From positions 4,526,001 through 4,590,000 of the forward strand of contig CM082577.2 of assembly GCA_040954595.2 (NCBI GenBank): a stretch of DNA of 64,000 nt, in the 5' to 3' direction. Positions 47,810 through 61,100 of this stretch are shown in pieces. Below the pieces are notes generated by a model that was given only the letters and a program-made list of their open reading frames with translations, was not told the origin of the DNA and did no database searches. Source of the stretch: Balanoglossus misakiensis (Eukaryota; Hemichordata). The translations under genes and the position numbers were made by a program. Positions within the stretch are counted from its first letter, which is position 1. Each line of letters begins with the position of its first letter.

Positions 47810-49450
47810 AGCTCCCTCCTCCTCCTACTCCATCCCCCTGTTTGCCACACAGGGTCCGCTGGCAGTCGTTGTTGCCAGGCGACCACTGTGGGTCCGACAC
47901 AGGTGGGGGGACAAAGTCCTGCACTTTTCCTGGATATAAGCACTGCCTCCTTTTTGTACAGGCAAGCACACGACATGACGTGAGCTCAAGAGTTTGGCAG
48001 GGGACTGCTTGTGAGTAGTAGAAACCCCTCCCCCACACAACCACCAGGACAGTTGACATATGGAAACCTACATGCTACTTCAATCTTATTATATAGCCAT
48101 CAATCCAACGTAACTTTTCTTATCTTTCCACCTGGTAAATCTTGATTTCAACCAAGTATTCAGCTAACTAATACATTCTGCAATTTTCAATATTTCTCTG
48201 ACATAGCTCTAGTCAATGTGTGTGAACAGCTATCCCTGTTTTCAGATTAACATGGTCTATTTTCTTTTAAATTTCCATATGGACTTTATTTTCTCATTTA
48301 CTTCAACCAGTTTCATTGTGCATGCAAATATGATAGCCTTGAGATGCTGCTGTAAAAAATTTGCCACTATTTTTGTAGCCATGTAATTTTTGACATTGTG
48401 CCAATTGTATTCTTCCTTTCGTTGTGGTGCCGTCAACCATTGTTGATTTTGTTTTGAGACCATGTAACTTATGTACCTGCATTTTGAGTTGCACATATTT
48501 TTGAGTAGTGTAATATTTTGCCATATGTTTGTGGGCTGGTTGTCATGATTAAAAAAATATACCAAGCTGCAAAATTGGTCCATTGTATTTTTTTTTACAT
48601 AGCACTATAAAGGTAGTGTGAAGAAAGTAATATTGTACCGATATAAAATAATTCCAAATGTGTGTGTGTGTGTGTTCACATAGATTTTTATCCTTTATCA
48701 GTCAGACTTGATCTGCCGAGAAATCAAAGTCTGGCAAAAAAACGGCAGTCTTAGTCATACAAGATTACCATTCATTTATTAGGAAAACCATGTATTTCAA
48801 TTCTGTGCACACAGTCCTTTAAAAACAAATAGCCAGCAACAAATAAGGTATAGGCAGTTAGAAGTGCAGACCAACTTCGCAGCCAAAAAAGGCCCATTTG
48901 CGCTCTCCTCAACTGCAGCCTGTATGGCATACAGTGAACAAAGTATTTTTCATCATACCACTAATTAGTAAGTTAGAGTTAGTACATTCTCATTTTGATT
49001 GGTTCTGTAATGAACAAGTTATCAAAATAATATTTTGCAAGAAAGAATTCTAATAATGATTAAAGATATTTGTACTCGTTGGATTTACTGGGCAGTATTC
49101 AGAATTCTGCTGAACTTCTATATTCATGATCCAGGGACTTAAGCTGAGCTCAAAACAAGATGGCAACATTCAAATTTACGCGATGGAATTAAGATACGAA
49201 AGCCACAGAGGAGTAGGAGAGAATTCCTTTGGGGGTTGTAAACAAACTGCAAAAGTAGGCAGTTTTTGTCGGCTACCAGCTCTGTAGTGTCACCACGTAC
49301 ATTTTGTATTTGTGCGCCTTTAAGCTATAACTCCTGGGGAAATGAACATTTGAGGGGAAAAATACTGCTTGTATCATAACCTGGGTAAGTGACATGATCT
49401 GGCTGCTTCTGACTGCATAAACCTGCAATAAATATTTTTAATGAACTGTA
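47810..49450. other. convergent 3' region, PRPSAP / AIMP2
   Basis: Presumed PRPSAP 3' UTR followed by AT-rich spacer; an ATTAAA at 48548-48553 is a candidate polyadenylation signal. A short TG repeat lies at 48659-48674. I see no further gene. Confidence 0.5.
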
Positions 49451-51477
49451 TTAATCGACCAGGGCCTTGACAGATTTGAATGCATCGTGGTCTTCGCATA
49501 AACGGAGCCACGTCTTGACATTGCTGGACGCTGCATGGGCTTGACCTGTCTGGTAGACGGCTGACCATGTGACTACATCGGCCAACGACAGCGAGGACCC
49601 CACCAGCCATTGGTTTTTCCCCAGGTGAGAATTCAGCGCCCTCATGGCTGACGCTTTCTCCTTGCCCGACCCTCCGATGAGAGTGTGGGTCGCTAGATCC
49701 AGCCACATATCAATCTGGGAGGCTAACTCGGCATTGCACTCGTATGACGGGTCGAGAAGACGAGCGAAATATCGGGCAATGTTGGCTTCTCCATGTATCG
49801 GCGTCTGGGATATTGGTGAAACATTCATTTCTGGGCCTTTCGACACTGCAACAGAAAAAGCGTCCAATGACAATTGAATTAGCATACGATTGTTCACCTA
49901 GCCTTTTGCCAAAGCGCCCTCTGTGGCCAGACTGGACACAAATTTCTGCTCCAACAGGAAGAGCATTCCAATATGGCAGCCAACACTGCAACTTCTCATG
50001 GATACATTCTGTATCATGCTTTTCTGATTTTCAGGGCATTTACGTGTCTGAGTCAATGTGTGTCTGAACTCAACATGATATGATAGGGATCTTTCTTTGA
50101 TCTCTTCCTTCGGATAGTAAACTCCGTATTTTACTAATAAGCCACACGTGCCTAAACAATAACATGCACACACTTTCCATGCATAACTTACCGTTTTTCC
50201 ATATAAGAGTAAATGCTAACTGAGCATTGCATCTGTCAGTGTCAGCCGATGACCCATTTAACAGACAACCCATGAGTTTGTCACTGACGTTTTCAACCGA
50301 TGAATGCACGTGGACCGACGTACAGGTACGTGCTCTGGGAGTCAGTAGTTGATGAAGTACAAAAACACTGAGAGGTGGGTTTTCAGGGTTGGCGTTGATG
50401 ACCACATCATGAAGGGTGTCATCCTGTGGAAGGGGGCACAAGACATTGACAAATTTACATACAATTTAGCTATTCATTTAATGACAGTGGCACTTAAACT
50501 GCATAGAAGATGATCAAAACAGCAAAATAAATGTGTCACAGAAATTAGTTTTACAAGAGAAGTGTGTACAGAGTAAAAACTTACCAATGCTATTGTGCTG
50601 GTAGATGGCGATGACACCACCGACGATGCCCTCGCTTGTGATTTGTGTGACAGGGTTTCAACTTCAGATTGTAATTTCTCTAATTTCTGCAATATTCGTT
50701 CCTGTCTTCTCTCCAGGGCAACCAATGGGTCGTCCTAAGAGGGACGAAATTGCAAAATGTTTAACTGAAGCATTTTTTAAATAAATCAAATTGGAGTTAC
50801 TGTGAAGGCGTAAATTGGTGTTTTATACAAAGAACTGACCATGAATCGGGGAGACATCTCCTATTGCCCTAACCATCATGCAAAGCTCAGGTGCATCCAC
50901 AGAAGCAAATGAGACATCACATTGGATTGGATGCATTGATTTAGAGAATACAATGAAAATTGAAATGATGCAATTTATCAGGAACACTAAACCAGATGGC
51001 ATGATCTCTGCATATCCTGAGTGTCCATGACACATGTAAACCCAGTGGTTTTACCATTCACCTCGAGCTACGGTTCTGCATCCAAGTGCAATCGTGTACC
51101 TCGCTGGGGACAGTGACTAACTGTAGCATATTGATCATAAACATCATGCACTCATTATAACTCATCATATCGACCACCAAACTGTCACATTATCATAAAA
51201 GGCGACACAGTTCCTATATCTACAGATCCAGACACAGTATACGCCGCATTTGCGTCTGCAAGGCACTGCACTATGGAGTCTGAGCTCAGCATGGTACACG
51301 CAATACGTTGCAACTTGCAAGCGCCGGTGCCCTTACCTCATCTACAACGCTCGCCGCTAACTCCGTATGTCGGTTGTCTGGATGGATGTTAGACATTTTA
51401 TATATACAGTTGGGGAGTTGTAAATCAATTTTCTTGTCGTAGACGGACTCAAGTTTATACATTCCGATATTATTCAT
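49451..51477 (-). CDS. AIMP2: aminoacyl-tRNA synthetase complex-interacting multifunctional protein 2
   Basis: Exons in order: 51477-51337, 50734-50585, 50423-50192, 49845-49451, total 305 aa (human 320). AIMP2 (p38) is the scaffold of the cytosolic multi-tRNA-synthetase complex. The N-terminus keeps the lysyl-tRNA synthetase docking pattern LPNCIYKMSNIH (human LPTCMYRLPNVH). Exon 2 encodes a coiled coil (LERRQERILQKLEKLQSEVETL). Exons 3 and 4 encode the thioredoxin-like part (DVVINANPENPPLS, FTLIWKN) and a GST C-terminal-like part (GEANIARYFARLLD, GSGKEKASAMRALNSHLG, SLADVVTWSAVYQ). The start is the first ATG of the exon and gives the expected spacing to the docking motif. Divergent to BPTF. 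Confidence 0.95.
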
Positions 51478-52024
51478 GATGCGAAGAAAAACCCGTCAAC
51501 ACATGCCGCACCGATCATTCAGCAGCCCGGTCGGTCAGCCGCAAAAAGGACAGAACTTTACGAAGTCTCGCGGCTATCCCAACGAGATCATCTTCAATAC
51601 GAGAATTAGAATGTGTCAAATGAATCTCAGAGAGCAGTTGCTATTGGCCGCTGAGGGCTTGTTTACAGACAATAGTTCAATGTTATCAACGATATCCACG
51701 ACCACTTGCTTGCAATTTTTCAATTTATTGTCCAATCTCAGTAATTCCATCACATAAGCTTTTTTCGTTCCACGTCAAATAACGTTGCAATCAAAATTTA
51801 TCAGGCAATGGATGATGTCAATTTTCCCATGTAACCAATCAACTCACTCGTTATGAAAAATAGTGAAACGAAAATCGTGCTTGGATTCAGTCAGATGTCG
51901 CCATTCCTCGAATGATCGTTAACTATTTCAGAAATAGTCTTGATTCGGTTCACCGCACAGACCAGGAATCAAGCAATAAGCATGTGCCCCAAGAAAGAAT
52001 TACCTGGCAATATGTTTACGCACT

Positions 52025-52036
52025 GGTCACGTGACC
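52025..52036. promoter_or_regulatory. palindromic E-box GGTCACGTGACC
   Basis: A perfect 12 bp palindrome containing GTCACGTGAC, the form bound by USF and MiT/TFE (TFEB-type) bHLH-zip factors. Binding is inferred from sequence only. Confidence 0.55.
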
Positions 52037-52049
52037 ATACAGGCGCTTG

Positions 52050-52061
52050 AAAATGGCGGAC
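52050..52061 (+). promoter_or_regulatory. YY1-like element
   Basis: AAAATGGCGGAC is close to the YY1 consensus and lies 137 bp upstream of the BPTF ATG. The equivalent element lies 121 bp before the PRPSAP ATG. Confidence 0.5.
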
Positions 52062-52198
52062 ATCAAAATTCAACATGGAGGCTAAAAATAGAAGTGCCGA
52101 AATCCCGCTATCCCGTGAATGAGTGAGGTCAGATTCTTCAACATCCGGTAGATGAACCATTTTCCTTGGCATTTGTGCACAGATATTGGCATTTCAAA

Positions 52199-55100
52199 AT
52201 GAAACGTGGACGTGGAAGGCCACCGAAAAATCCCATTGTGCCTCTCGGATTCGGTCCTGGTGCAAAACGCAAGAAAACACTGCGCGATGCGGGAAGTGCA
52301 TCGAGTTCACGCTCTAGCACACCGGTAAGTAATATATCGACACCCCCAAGAAGTCGCACACCACGGGAACCGCGATTTGGCACCCGCCAGGCCGCCCAGA
52401 AGAGCAAGAAATTGATTGCTGAGGTCATCGGATGCGAAGATTCACTCGCAAGCAACGACGGCTTGGCGGATGCAAACCATCAGAATGTGGATAATGATTC
52501 CGAAACGGAATACAGCATAGATAGCTCCGACGCTGAAAGCGTGTATTCTGAAAGTAGTTTTCAGAGCTACAGCACCATCAGTAGCACACCAAGCAGACGG
52601 AGACTGAGAGCTCCCAGGCCCAGATCACCACCCCTCTTCCACGAAGAAAGGGAAATTCCCCCACTGGAACTTCCATGTTCATCCGACGATCTTTTGATAG
52701 ATAAAACACTGCTGTTAACAGTTGTCAGTGTATATGAAACACTCAGACATTTCAGACAACAGTTGAGATTAACAACATTCAGACTGGAGGATTTCTGTGC
52801 AGCTCTGCAAAGCCAAGAACAGTGTGCATTGTTGGCTGAAACCCACATAGCTCTGCTAAAATCATTGCTACGGGAGGAAGATGCAAATAGTACTACGTTT
52901 GGGCCACATGACATCAAAGACAGCATAAATATACAAATGTATTTCTTGGATGGCATGACCTGGCCTGAACTTGTACGTTGTTACATTGAGAGTGATTCAG
53001 AATTCCACCATGTCATACCGGCTGCGGAGAGCGAACACTATCCATATGGCAGCGTGAGTGACAAAATCAAGGTCCTTCAGTTTTTGACAGATCAGTTTCT
53101 CAGTTCAAACATTGTCAGGGAGGAAGTTATCAATGAAGGTGCGATTACCTATGATGATCATTGCCGTAACTGCCACAAGTTGGGGGATTTACTCTGCTGC
53201 GAGACATGTTCCGCCGTCTACCATTTGGAATGTGTCAATCCGCCGCTGGAAGAGGTACCGGAAGAGGACTGGAATTGTGAGGTTTGCCGAGAGAACCAAG
53301 TGTCTGGTGTAAATGACTGTGTTTCTGAAGTTGAAAAGAGTGGTCTACTAATAAGGCACGAACCAATCGGATACGACCGGCATGGAAGGAAGTATTGGTT
53401 CCTCTGCAGGCGAATTATTGTGTAAGTTCACATCAAGGAAAATTCCTTTTTGGGGTGTTGATGGTGATTGTGGCCAAAGATGGGCTGATAACCTGCAATA
53501 TCCTAACTAACTGACATTGACATTGTATTTCAGCCATTCATTCAGTAATTACCGAGATCTCTGTTTACAATGTATGTTGGAGCAGATGTGATGTTGCCAC
53601 TGGCTCTAATATATTACGTAAAATGCTGAGTCAGCACTTTTCTTGCACTCTCCATGCTATAGTTTTCCTATTGTGAAAATTTTATGTACAGTAACAGCTC
53701 TATAACATATTAAATAATTAAATTTAACTTAAATGTCTTTGATAAGGCTTTTGGCACCTTTTGTCAAAATTTTAAGAAAATTACAATATTGCAATTTTTT
53801 TCTCAAAATTCTACACATAAGGTCCATCCTTGGATGATAAACAAGGTTTATGAGCGTGGACACATCCATGGCTTATTTAGGAGAACATACATCTAGATAG
53901 TCCCAGAATAAAAAGAGATAAATTTCCGTGGGAATTTCTAAAAATATCACATCTAACATTGAGAAAAATAGCTGGTACATCACGGATGTGTGATGGTGGA
54001 GGGTTTTCTCACCTGTAACCATGTATTGCTTTGTTTGTTACAGTGAGGGGGAAGAAAATGTGTGGTACTACAGTACCAAGTTTCAGCTGGAAGAATTGAT
54101 GAAGTGTCTGGATGCCAGAGATTGGGAGTCTGACCTCTGCCGGGCGCTCGGAGATCAAATGCCGGAAATTGTGGAATATATGAATAAGACGGAGCACTTA
54201 ACCAACCAAGCCAGGGGCAATGTCAGATCCGCCCTGGATGCTGCAAATGGTAGGGCTTTCCTCTTTCTTTGGTGGCATTTCTCAAGAGTTGCAAGAAAGA
54301 AAACACAAATATTCTGTTTTAGTGAGTGTCAGAGCTCTGCCCTCTTGTGCATAAATGATAAAAAGAGACATTTTGTTTATATAATTTCAGGCACTTTTTC
54401 TTAAAATTTATGAACACAATTTGAAGACACTGGCAATAATTTATGATTTAACCTTTTTCAACAATGATGGAGTGTGAATTACTTGTCAAGCAAATAGTCA
54501 CAATTTGGTGACATTTAAGCTTTGTTTACATGTTGCTAGAATAACAGTCCTTGCAACCTTTTCTTGCAGAAAAAATACAGAAAGAGAGAATTGAGAGAGA
54601 GGAGAGACAAAAGGCGGAAGAGGAAAAAAGGAAAGAGGAAGAAGAGAGACGAAAACAGGAGAGTGAAGAGAAAGAAAAGGCGGCCTCAAGTCCAAATGAT
54701 CAGGCGACAGTTGTTACGAATAGCAATGATACGGAAAAAGAGACAACGGAACGCACAACCTCTGAAGATGACAAAGCGGCAGAGGAAAGATCTGCAGACG
54801 CCGATTCTAAGACGGAGGAATCGAGTAAAGAGGAGGCGCCCGCTCGAAAGCCGGACAAGGAGACTGAAGGAGATGCTGACCAAGAGAAAACTGAGGCGGA
54901 CACCAAAGTGGTCAGCGTCCAGTCGCTCAAGCCAGGCGTTACCAAGAGAATTCTGGACGTGCGGGAGGCCGAGGAGTCCAGCGACGCGAAAAAGTCCAAC
55001 GATGACGACGCGGCTGCCAAAGGCACTCCCGCGACAAAGACCGTCGTGTTCCTCAACAAGGACGGCACCAAACTAACATATGCAATATCGGCCGGCGTCA

Positions 55101-58100
55101 ACACGAAGACGACCACGACGGCGGCGTCGGGCGACGGCGCAAAGAGCCTGTCTTCCACGGCAGAGTCTAAAGGCAGCTCGAAGAGCGACGGGAAAGAACC
55201 GGAAAAGAAAGAAGAAGGTGGCAAAGAGGCGAAGACTGAGGAGGAAGGTGGCAAATCGGACGACAAAGGCAAGAGCTCGCCGCCAACATCGGGCATAATG
55301 ACGAGATCGCGAAACCCCAATTACAAGCCGCCGCCACCGAAGACTACGTCGTTTATCACGTATTCGTCTTCCTCGAAGTCGGTGAAAACGTACCCGGGAA
55401 TCACAACCGCCGGCAAGGCCACCACCACCACCACGGCAGGCAACAACGACACCATCCTGGTCATCAACGCGCAGGGCGAAATCACGCGCGTCAACACCAC
55501 CAAGAACGCGGACGGCACCCTGACCATCAACGCCAAGAACGCCGAGCTGTTCGCCAAGAACCAGCAGGTGTTCAAGCTGGGCATGGAGGGCAACTACAAG
55601 CTGTACAAGAACTTCTACGCCACCATGACGCTGGGGCTCAACAAGCCGCAGCACAACGAGGACCGGGACAAGCGGCGCCACCTGTCGCACAAGTTCAGCC
55701 TGACGCAGCTCAGCGAGTTCAAGTGGAACGGCACGGTGTACGGCTCGCGGGTGCTGACCGTCTCCACGCTGCGGCTCAGCATCACGCAGCTGGAGAGCAA
55801 CATCGCCGCCCCGTTCCTGCACTCCAACTGGGTGGTGCACCGCAACAACTGGGTCAAGGCGGTGCACATGTGCAGCACGCCCCGGGAGTTCGCCCTGGCT
55901 CTGGCCATTCTGGAGTCGGCCATCAAGCCGGTCATCTTCAACTCTGTCTGGAACGAAAACCTCGGCCACACCAGGATGCAGCGCCTGACGGTCATGGAAA
56001 GAGAAGAGAAGAAGAAGGCAGAGAAGAAGGGTCAAGACGACACGGAGATCGACCGAAGTCACTGGGTCAGATATACTTTCCCGTTGAGACATCAGGTAAA
56101 GTACACCTCAGTCAAGACACTTAAATATATGTATGCGTACCCTGTGCATCCCCTAAGACAATCCGACTTGTTACTGATGGAAAAAATCTTAATTGCCAAG
56201 TTTTCCTCTCTAATTTTTGTCCTCATCAGGTGTGGAAGCAGAAAGGAGAAGAATACCGTTACCTGAGCGGTGACGGTTGGCGATGGACAAGTTCGGTCAG
56301 AAGGAAACGAACTCTGCCAACACCAAGCCCTGCCAAAATTGCCCTGGACAAAAGCATTGCTAAATCCAGTGATAAAAGCGTTACTAAATCCAGCGATAAA
56401 AGCACAGCTCAATCCAACCATCCCAAGTATCAAAATGGTAAGTGTGGTACTTGCTGAGTCGTGCCTCCCAATGTTGTGTTTTGTGTTGCCTAGGGGCTCC
56501 CTGGGTAAAGGTTTCCGTTTTTTAACTTTGCAGAGCGGCAAGTTAGTTGCTAAGTGTTTCCATGTACTGTGGCATTCACCCTTCGTTTCTTATTGTCATC
56601 TCCCCCACAGTGTTTGAAATGTTTACTGGCATCGATAAAGCATCAGCAGACACCAAGGATGCGATCGTGAAGAAGGAAGACGCAGGGGAAGTCAAATCAG
56701 AGAAGGAAAATACAGACGAACCTGTAACCAAGAAGGCCAAGGTGGAAGGCGACAAAGAGAAGGAGGCCATGGACGCAGCGCTGGTGAAAACGGAGAAAAG
56801 CGAAGTGGAAGGGGTCGAGGTGAAAAAGGAGAAGAAAGAGCCGAAAGCAGAGCCGGTAGAAGTCGGTGACAAGGGGAAAGCGATCTCCATAAAAACGGAA
56901 GATATGGACGACGGCGTCATCATGGTCAGCAAGGGCCTGGCGGAGCACACCGTGTACAAGAGGATCGGGCGGCGGCCGCGCCTGGACGGGTTCCTCGACC
57001 GGAGGTTGAGACAGCACGCCTCGGAGCTGAAGGAGTACGAGGAGAAGATGAAGAAGTACTTGGCGTACACCAAGGCGATGGAGGAGAAGAAGAGGTTGGA
57101 GGAACAGATCGCAAACGAGAAGAAAAAAGCGGCGGCGGCGGGCAACGGCGGAAAGGGCGCGACTGGGACCGTCCAACACGGCTCGACAGCGGCTGTCAAG
57201 AAAGAACCTGTCGACGGAACTAATCCGGCCACCACAGTCAAGAAAGAAACTACGCCAGTTGCCATCATGAACGGACAGAAAGTGAAACGGGAGGCAGGTG
57301 ATACGAAGACATTTACACGGTGTTATTCGCCAATGTGTGAGCAGAGTAGCAAGTCGTTCGCGTGCTACTCGGCCGTGTGCAAAAGCAGACAATGCGACCA
57401 AAAGACGACTGTGGGTGGCGGGGCGGCGACCGACGCCAAGTGTGTCGTCGCGTCGACAGCGGCAAATTCAAGTGCCATGAACACTTCGAGCAACTCGCTC
57501 AATTCGTGCGGTGTGTCAGCTCCAGGTTGTAACAAAAATAGCATTCCAGCAGACGTGACCGGGACGAGCGCGAGCAAGCTGTCAAACAGCGTTGCCACGA
57601 CGGCCGCGCCCTCAAAGCCGTTGATGTCGCCAACTGTTACACCCAAACTGACTCTGACTTCTCAGGTTCCTCCAGGCCCAGCTACGACAACGACAACTCC
57701 GTTAGCAAAGGGCCCATCTGTCAACAGCCAGCCTTCGGTCACAAACACACTGCCTAAAACAGCAGCTTCCCCGATATCTGCATCGCCTAGTAGTCTAAGT
57801 ATTCCATCCACTACAAGCCAGCCACCTTCACTGTCCATTCCAAAACCGAACATGAATATACTGATCCCCCACAATGCTCCCAAGGTTGCCTCGACGTCGG
57901 TCGTCACCACCAGCAGTCCTACCGTGATAAGCGGACTCAACGTAGGCCTCGGCAGCAAAGCTATCGTGACCTCGCCTGTCAGCGTCACGGCGGGCTCCAC
58001 GCCATTTACGAATGCACTCACCTTCACTAGTACTAAAACTATCATGCGGACCGTCCCCTCGATAGCGACGACCGCCACTACGGCGACGGGAAACAAAACA

Positions 58101-61100
58101 CTGGTGATCACCGGCCAGGGCGGGGCCGCAGCGGCCAAGCTTGTGATCGCCAGCGGCGCCGCGACCATGACTGCGGGCAGAGCGGTCACGGTGTGCACCA
58201 ACACGACCGCCGTCGGCACGGTGACGACCAATGCAATCAGCTCGCTCATGAAGTCGATAAGTACAACACTAGTGCCTGTGGAGCCGCCGGAGAAGATGTC
58301 CACCAAGAAGCGCAGTCGCCTGGCCAGGTTCTCCCGCTCGCGCAAGGCCACCAAGAAACTGGCCAAGCCCCTGCCCACCTGCTGCAAGTTCGCCACCCGG
58401 GGCAAGCTGAAGAGCATCTTCGTGCTGCGCCCGGAGGAGCTGCGGAAGATCTGCCGGAAGGGCGGCCGCTACGAGGTCCCCTCCTTCAACTACAACGCCA
58501 AAGTGACGGGCATGAACTGGAACTACCCGGCGCCGCGGCCCCGATTCCAGACCTCGTGGAGGTACAGGGTTCAGACCATACGCTCGCTGTCGGCCGCCGG
58601 TCTGCTCTTGCGGATTATGTGGGCCAGTTTGCGGTGGGACGACATGGCAGTGAAGCCAGGATTCGGTGGGACGACCACCATCACCACAGATGAAGATATC
58701 ACCACGACAGAGATTATCAAGAAACGAGATGTCCCTCCCGATAATCTGCGCTCAGAGTACATGGTCAGGAAAATTATTTGTCCCATCGGGGGACCAAGCA
58801 GAGATGGTGAGTCTGGAGGGGTTGACAGAATTCTGTGTGGGTAGTGACGTAGACCTGTTTGTATCTTGTGCATTCAGCAGAATGTCAAGATGAACTTCTA
58901 CCATGTTAAGAAGATGTTTCTAAGCACTATGGATGTATCATAGCAGCATTTTGTAGCGTGAAATAAAACTACACAAACACAATCTATTATGTACTTTGCC
59001 TTACAGAAGAATACAAACCTCAACGTAAAGGACTGCGATCCAGCTCCAGAACGCCAAAAAGTCTTGTCGAGAAAAAACCTAAAGGACCTCAGGTGATTGA
59101 GACGTGGACTCCAGAAGAGGATCTGGAACTCTGGGAAATCAGGCAGTTTTATGAAAAGTAAGCAAATGGCGTTGTGAATGTTCTGTGTGCTAAAACTGAC
59201 TTGTGTGATTGCGAGGGGAGGCTAGACTAGCAACCTGACCTGTCAATCACATTGCGATTTCAGGATGGAGAAGCAACAGCAGATGGCCAAGGAGAAAATT
59301 GCCAAACAGGACGCCGACAAGAAAGTTCAAGAGGTCAAAGATCAGTTTGAGATGCAGCTGAAACTGCAAAGACAGGCAATGCAACAGGTATGTAGCAAAG
59401 GAAAAATTTTGACATGATTGGTTCAGACTGTTGATATTATGTTGGCATGGAAACCTTGTGAATTTTGTATGTGTGGGCAAATTCAATACGGTAGTTTTCA
59501 CAGGGTATCAGTATCTGTTGTGCCGTTATAAAAAGTATTCACCACATACGAGTAGGTATCCTCTTTAATATATTGTTCGTACCCAACACAGAAACGTTTA
59601 CAGCAAGACACGCCCAAAACCACGGGTGCAGTGGTGTCGTCGACGACCAAATCCACTAACCCTGTCTACACCACCGTGTTGACCCAAGCCAAGTACACCC
59701 TGACCACGGCCAAAGTGACCGCCACGCCGACCATGACGGTGACCACCATCGGCGTGACCCTTGCCACGGGCACCCTGCCCAGCACTGTGGTCACCACGGC
59801 GGCGAGCGGGGCTGCCACGACGACGATACGCACCATACCTGCCAAGGGCAAGATTGTGCAGCCGCAGATGCAAGCCAAAATAATCACCATGTCGCTGACT
59901 GGTAAGTCCTGGATGTGTAGTTTCGGTCTGTTGTTTATTTTGCCGGACCAGATCTTCTAAGAGGGCTGACTGCTGAATATGGAAGAGGATCTAAAAAAAG
60001 GGGGATAATCATTACATGATACCAGGATTTTTGTATCAAATTTTTGAATTCCGTTGAAATTATAAATGTTCTCCTAGGACTGTTCGAGAGCATTGGCCAT
60101 TACCCTATAAAACTTTCATAGAATACTGCAGAAACTCGTTAACATTGCGGTTAGTTGCATTGTCGTGCCAATTGGCTAATGCTGTATCAGAAATTCTGGG
60201 GAGAAATGCTGAAACCTCCAGTTCAAATGCCATACTTGAGACTGACATGAATTACAATGTTTCAGGCACCACTCCAACTCTTCCAAAACTGAGCACGGCG
60301 GGCTCCAACATATCCGTGGTAACCACCAAGCAGTTCCCGGCATATCAACCCAAGACCGTCATCGCCACAGCCGCTGCGACGCCCAGCTCGTCGACGGTCA
60401 CGGCCACCGGCACCACCGTACTGACCGCGGGCAAAACGGGCCAGACCTTGCCCACCGGCACGTTCGTCCTGCGCCAGCCCGTGGCCATCCGCACCCCGAG
60501 CGGACAGATCCAGGTTCTCCAGCCGGGCCAGATTATACAGACGACCACCGGGCAGGCGCACCTCATCAGGAGCCAAGGGGCGGCCACCCAGAGCCAGCTC
60601 CAAGGTCAGAGGCTGATAGCGCCCAGTCAGATCCAGGTCAGGGGTCAGACGCAAGTGATCCGGGCTGCCACGCCCGCTCAGGCGACCGTTGGGGGCACCA
60701 CGACTGTGCAGAGGTTGATACTGCAGACACCTATTGCTGCAGCTGCGTCAGTTGCTGTCACTGCCCCGACTACAACTCTGGGTATGTTGAATCACTTCTT
60801 CTTTTTTAAGTGTGACTTCGCTGACGTTCGTGAGCCTTGTGAATCACTGGAACAAATTTTTCTCTACATTTTTCAGTCGCAGCAGCATCGCAGCCAACAA
60901 CGACCCAGCTCGCCCAGCCCGCAGTAGTGACAGTGTCGTCATCGCAGGCCCAGACGCTGCAGCAGAAACTACTGGCCTTACAACAGCAACAACAACAACT
61001 ACAGCAGCAGCAGCAACAACAACAACAGCAGCAGCAACAACAACAACAAATCAAACAGCAGCAGGTCCAGCAACTGCAGCAGTTGGCGAGCATCCAGGGG

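Larger units (their letters stand above)
51478..52198. promoter_or_regulatory. bidirectional promoter interval, AIMP2 / BPTF
   Basis: There are 721 bp between divergent start codons. It holds a perfect 12 bp palindrome GGTCACGTGACC at 52025-52036 and a YY1-type AAAATGGCGGAC at 52050-52061, 14 bp apart, just upstream of BPTF. No TATA box is obvious. Confidence 0.55.

Noticed and set aside
52166-52198. Upstream extension of the BPTF frame before 52199
   Set aside because: The first codon of the extension is TTG; the first ATG in frame is 52199 and gives the [11 protein letters not shown]-terminus expected for BPTF.
55073-56092. Long minus-strand open frame (339 codons) opposite BPTF exon 3
   Set aside because: It lies antisense to a well-supported BPTF exon in a GC-rich stretch with G/C third positions, which removes stop codons on the other strand. 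The translation has no recognisable domain.
57662-58417. Minus-strand open frame (251 codons) opposite BPTF exon 5
   Set aside because: Antisense shadow of a Thr/Ser/Pro-rich BPTF segment; it yields low-complexity Val/Leu-rich sequence.
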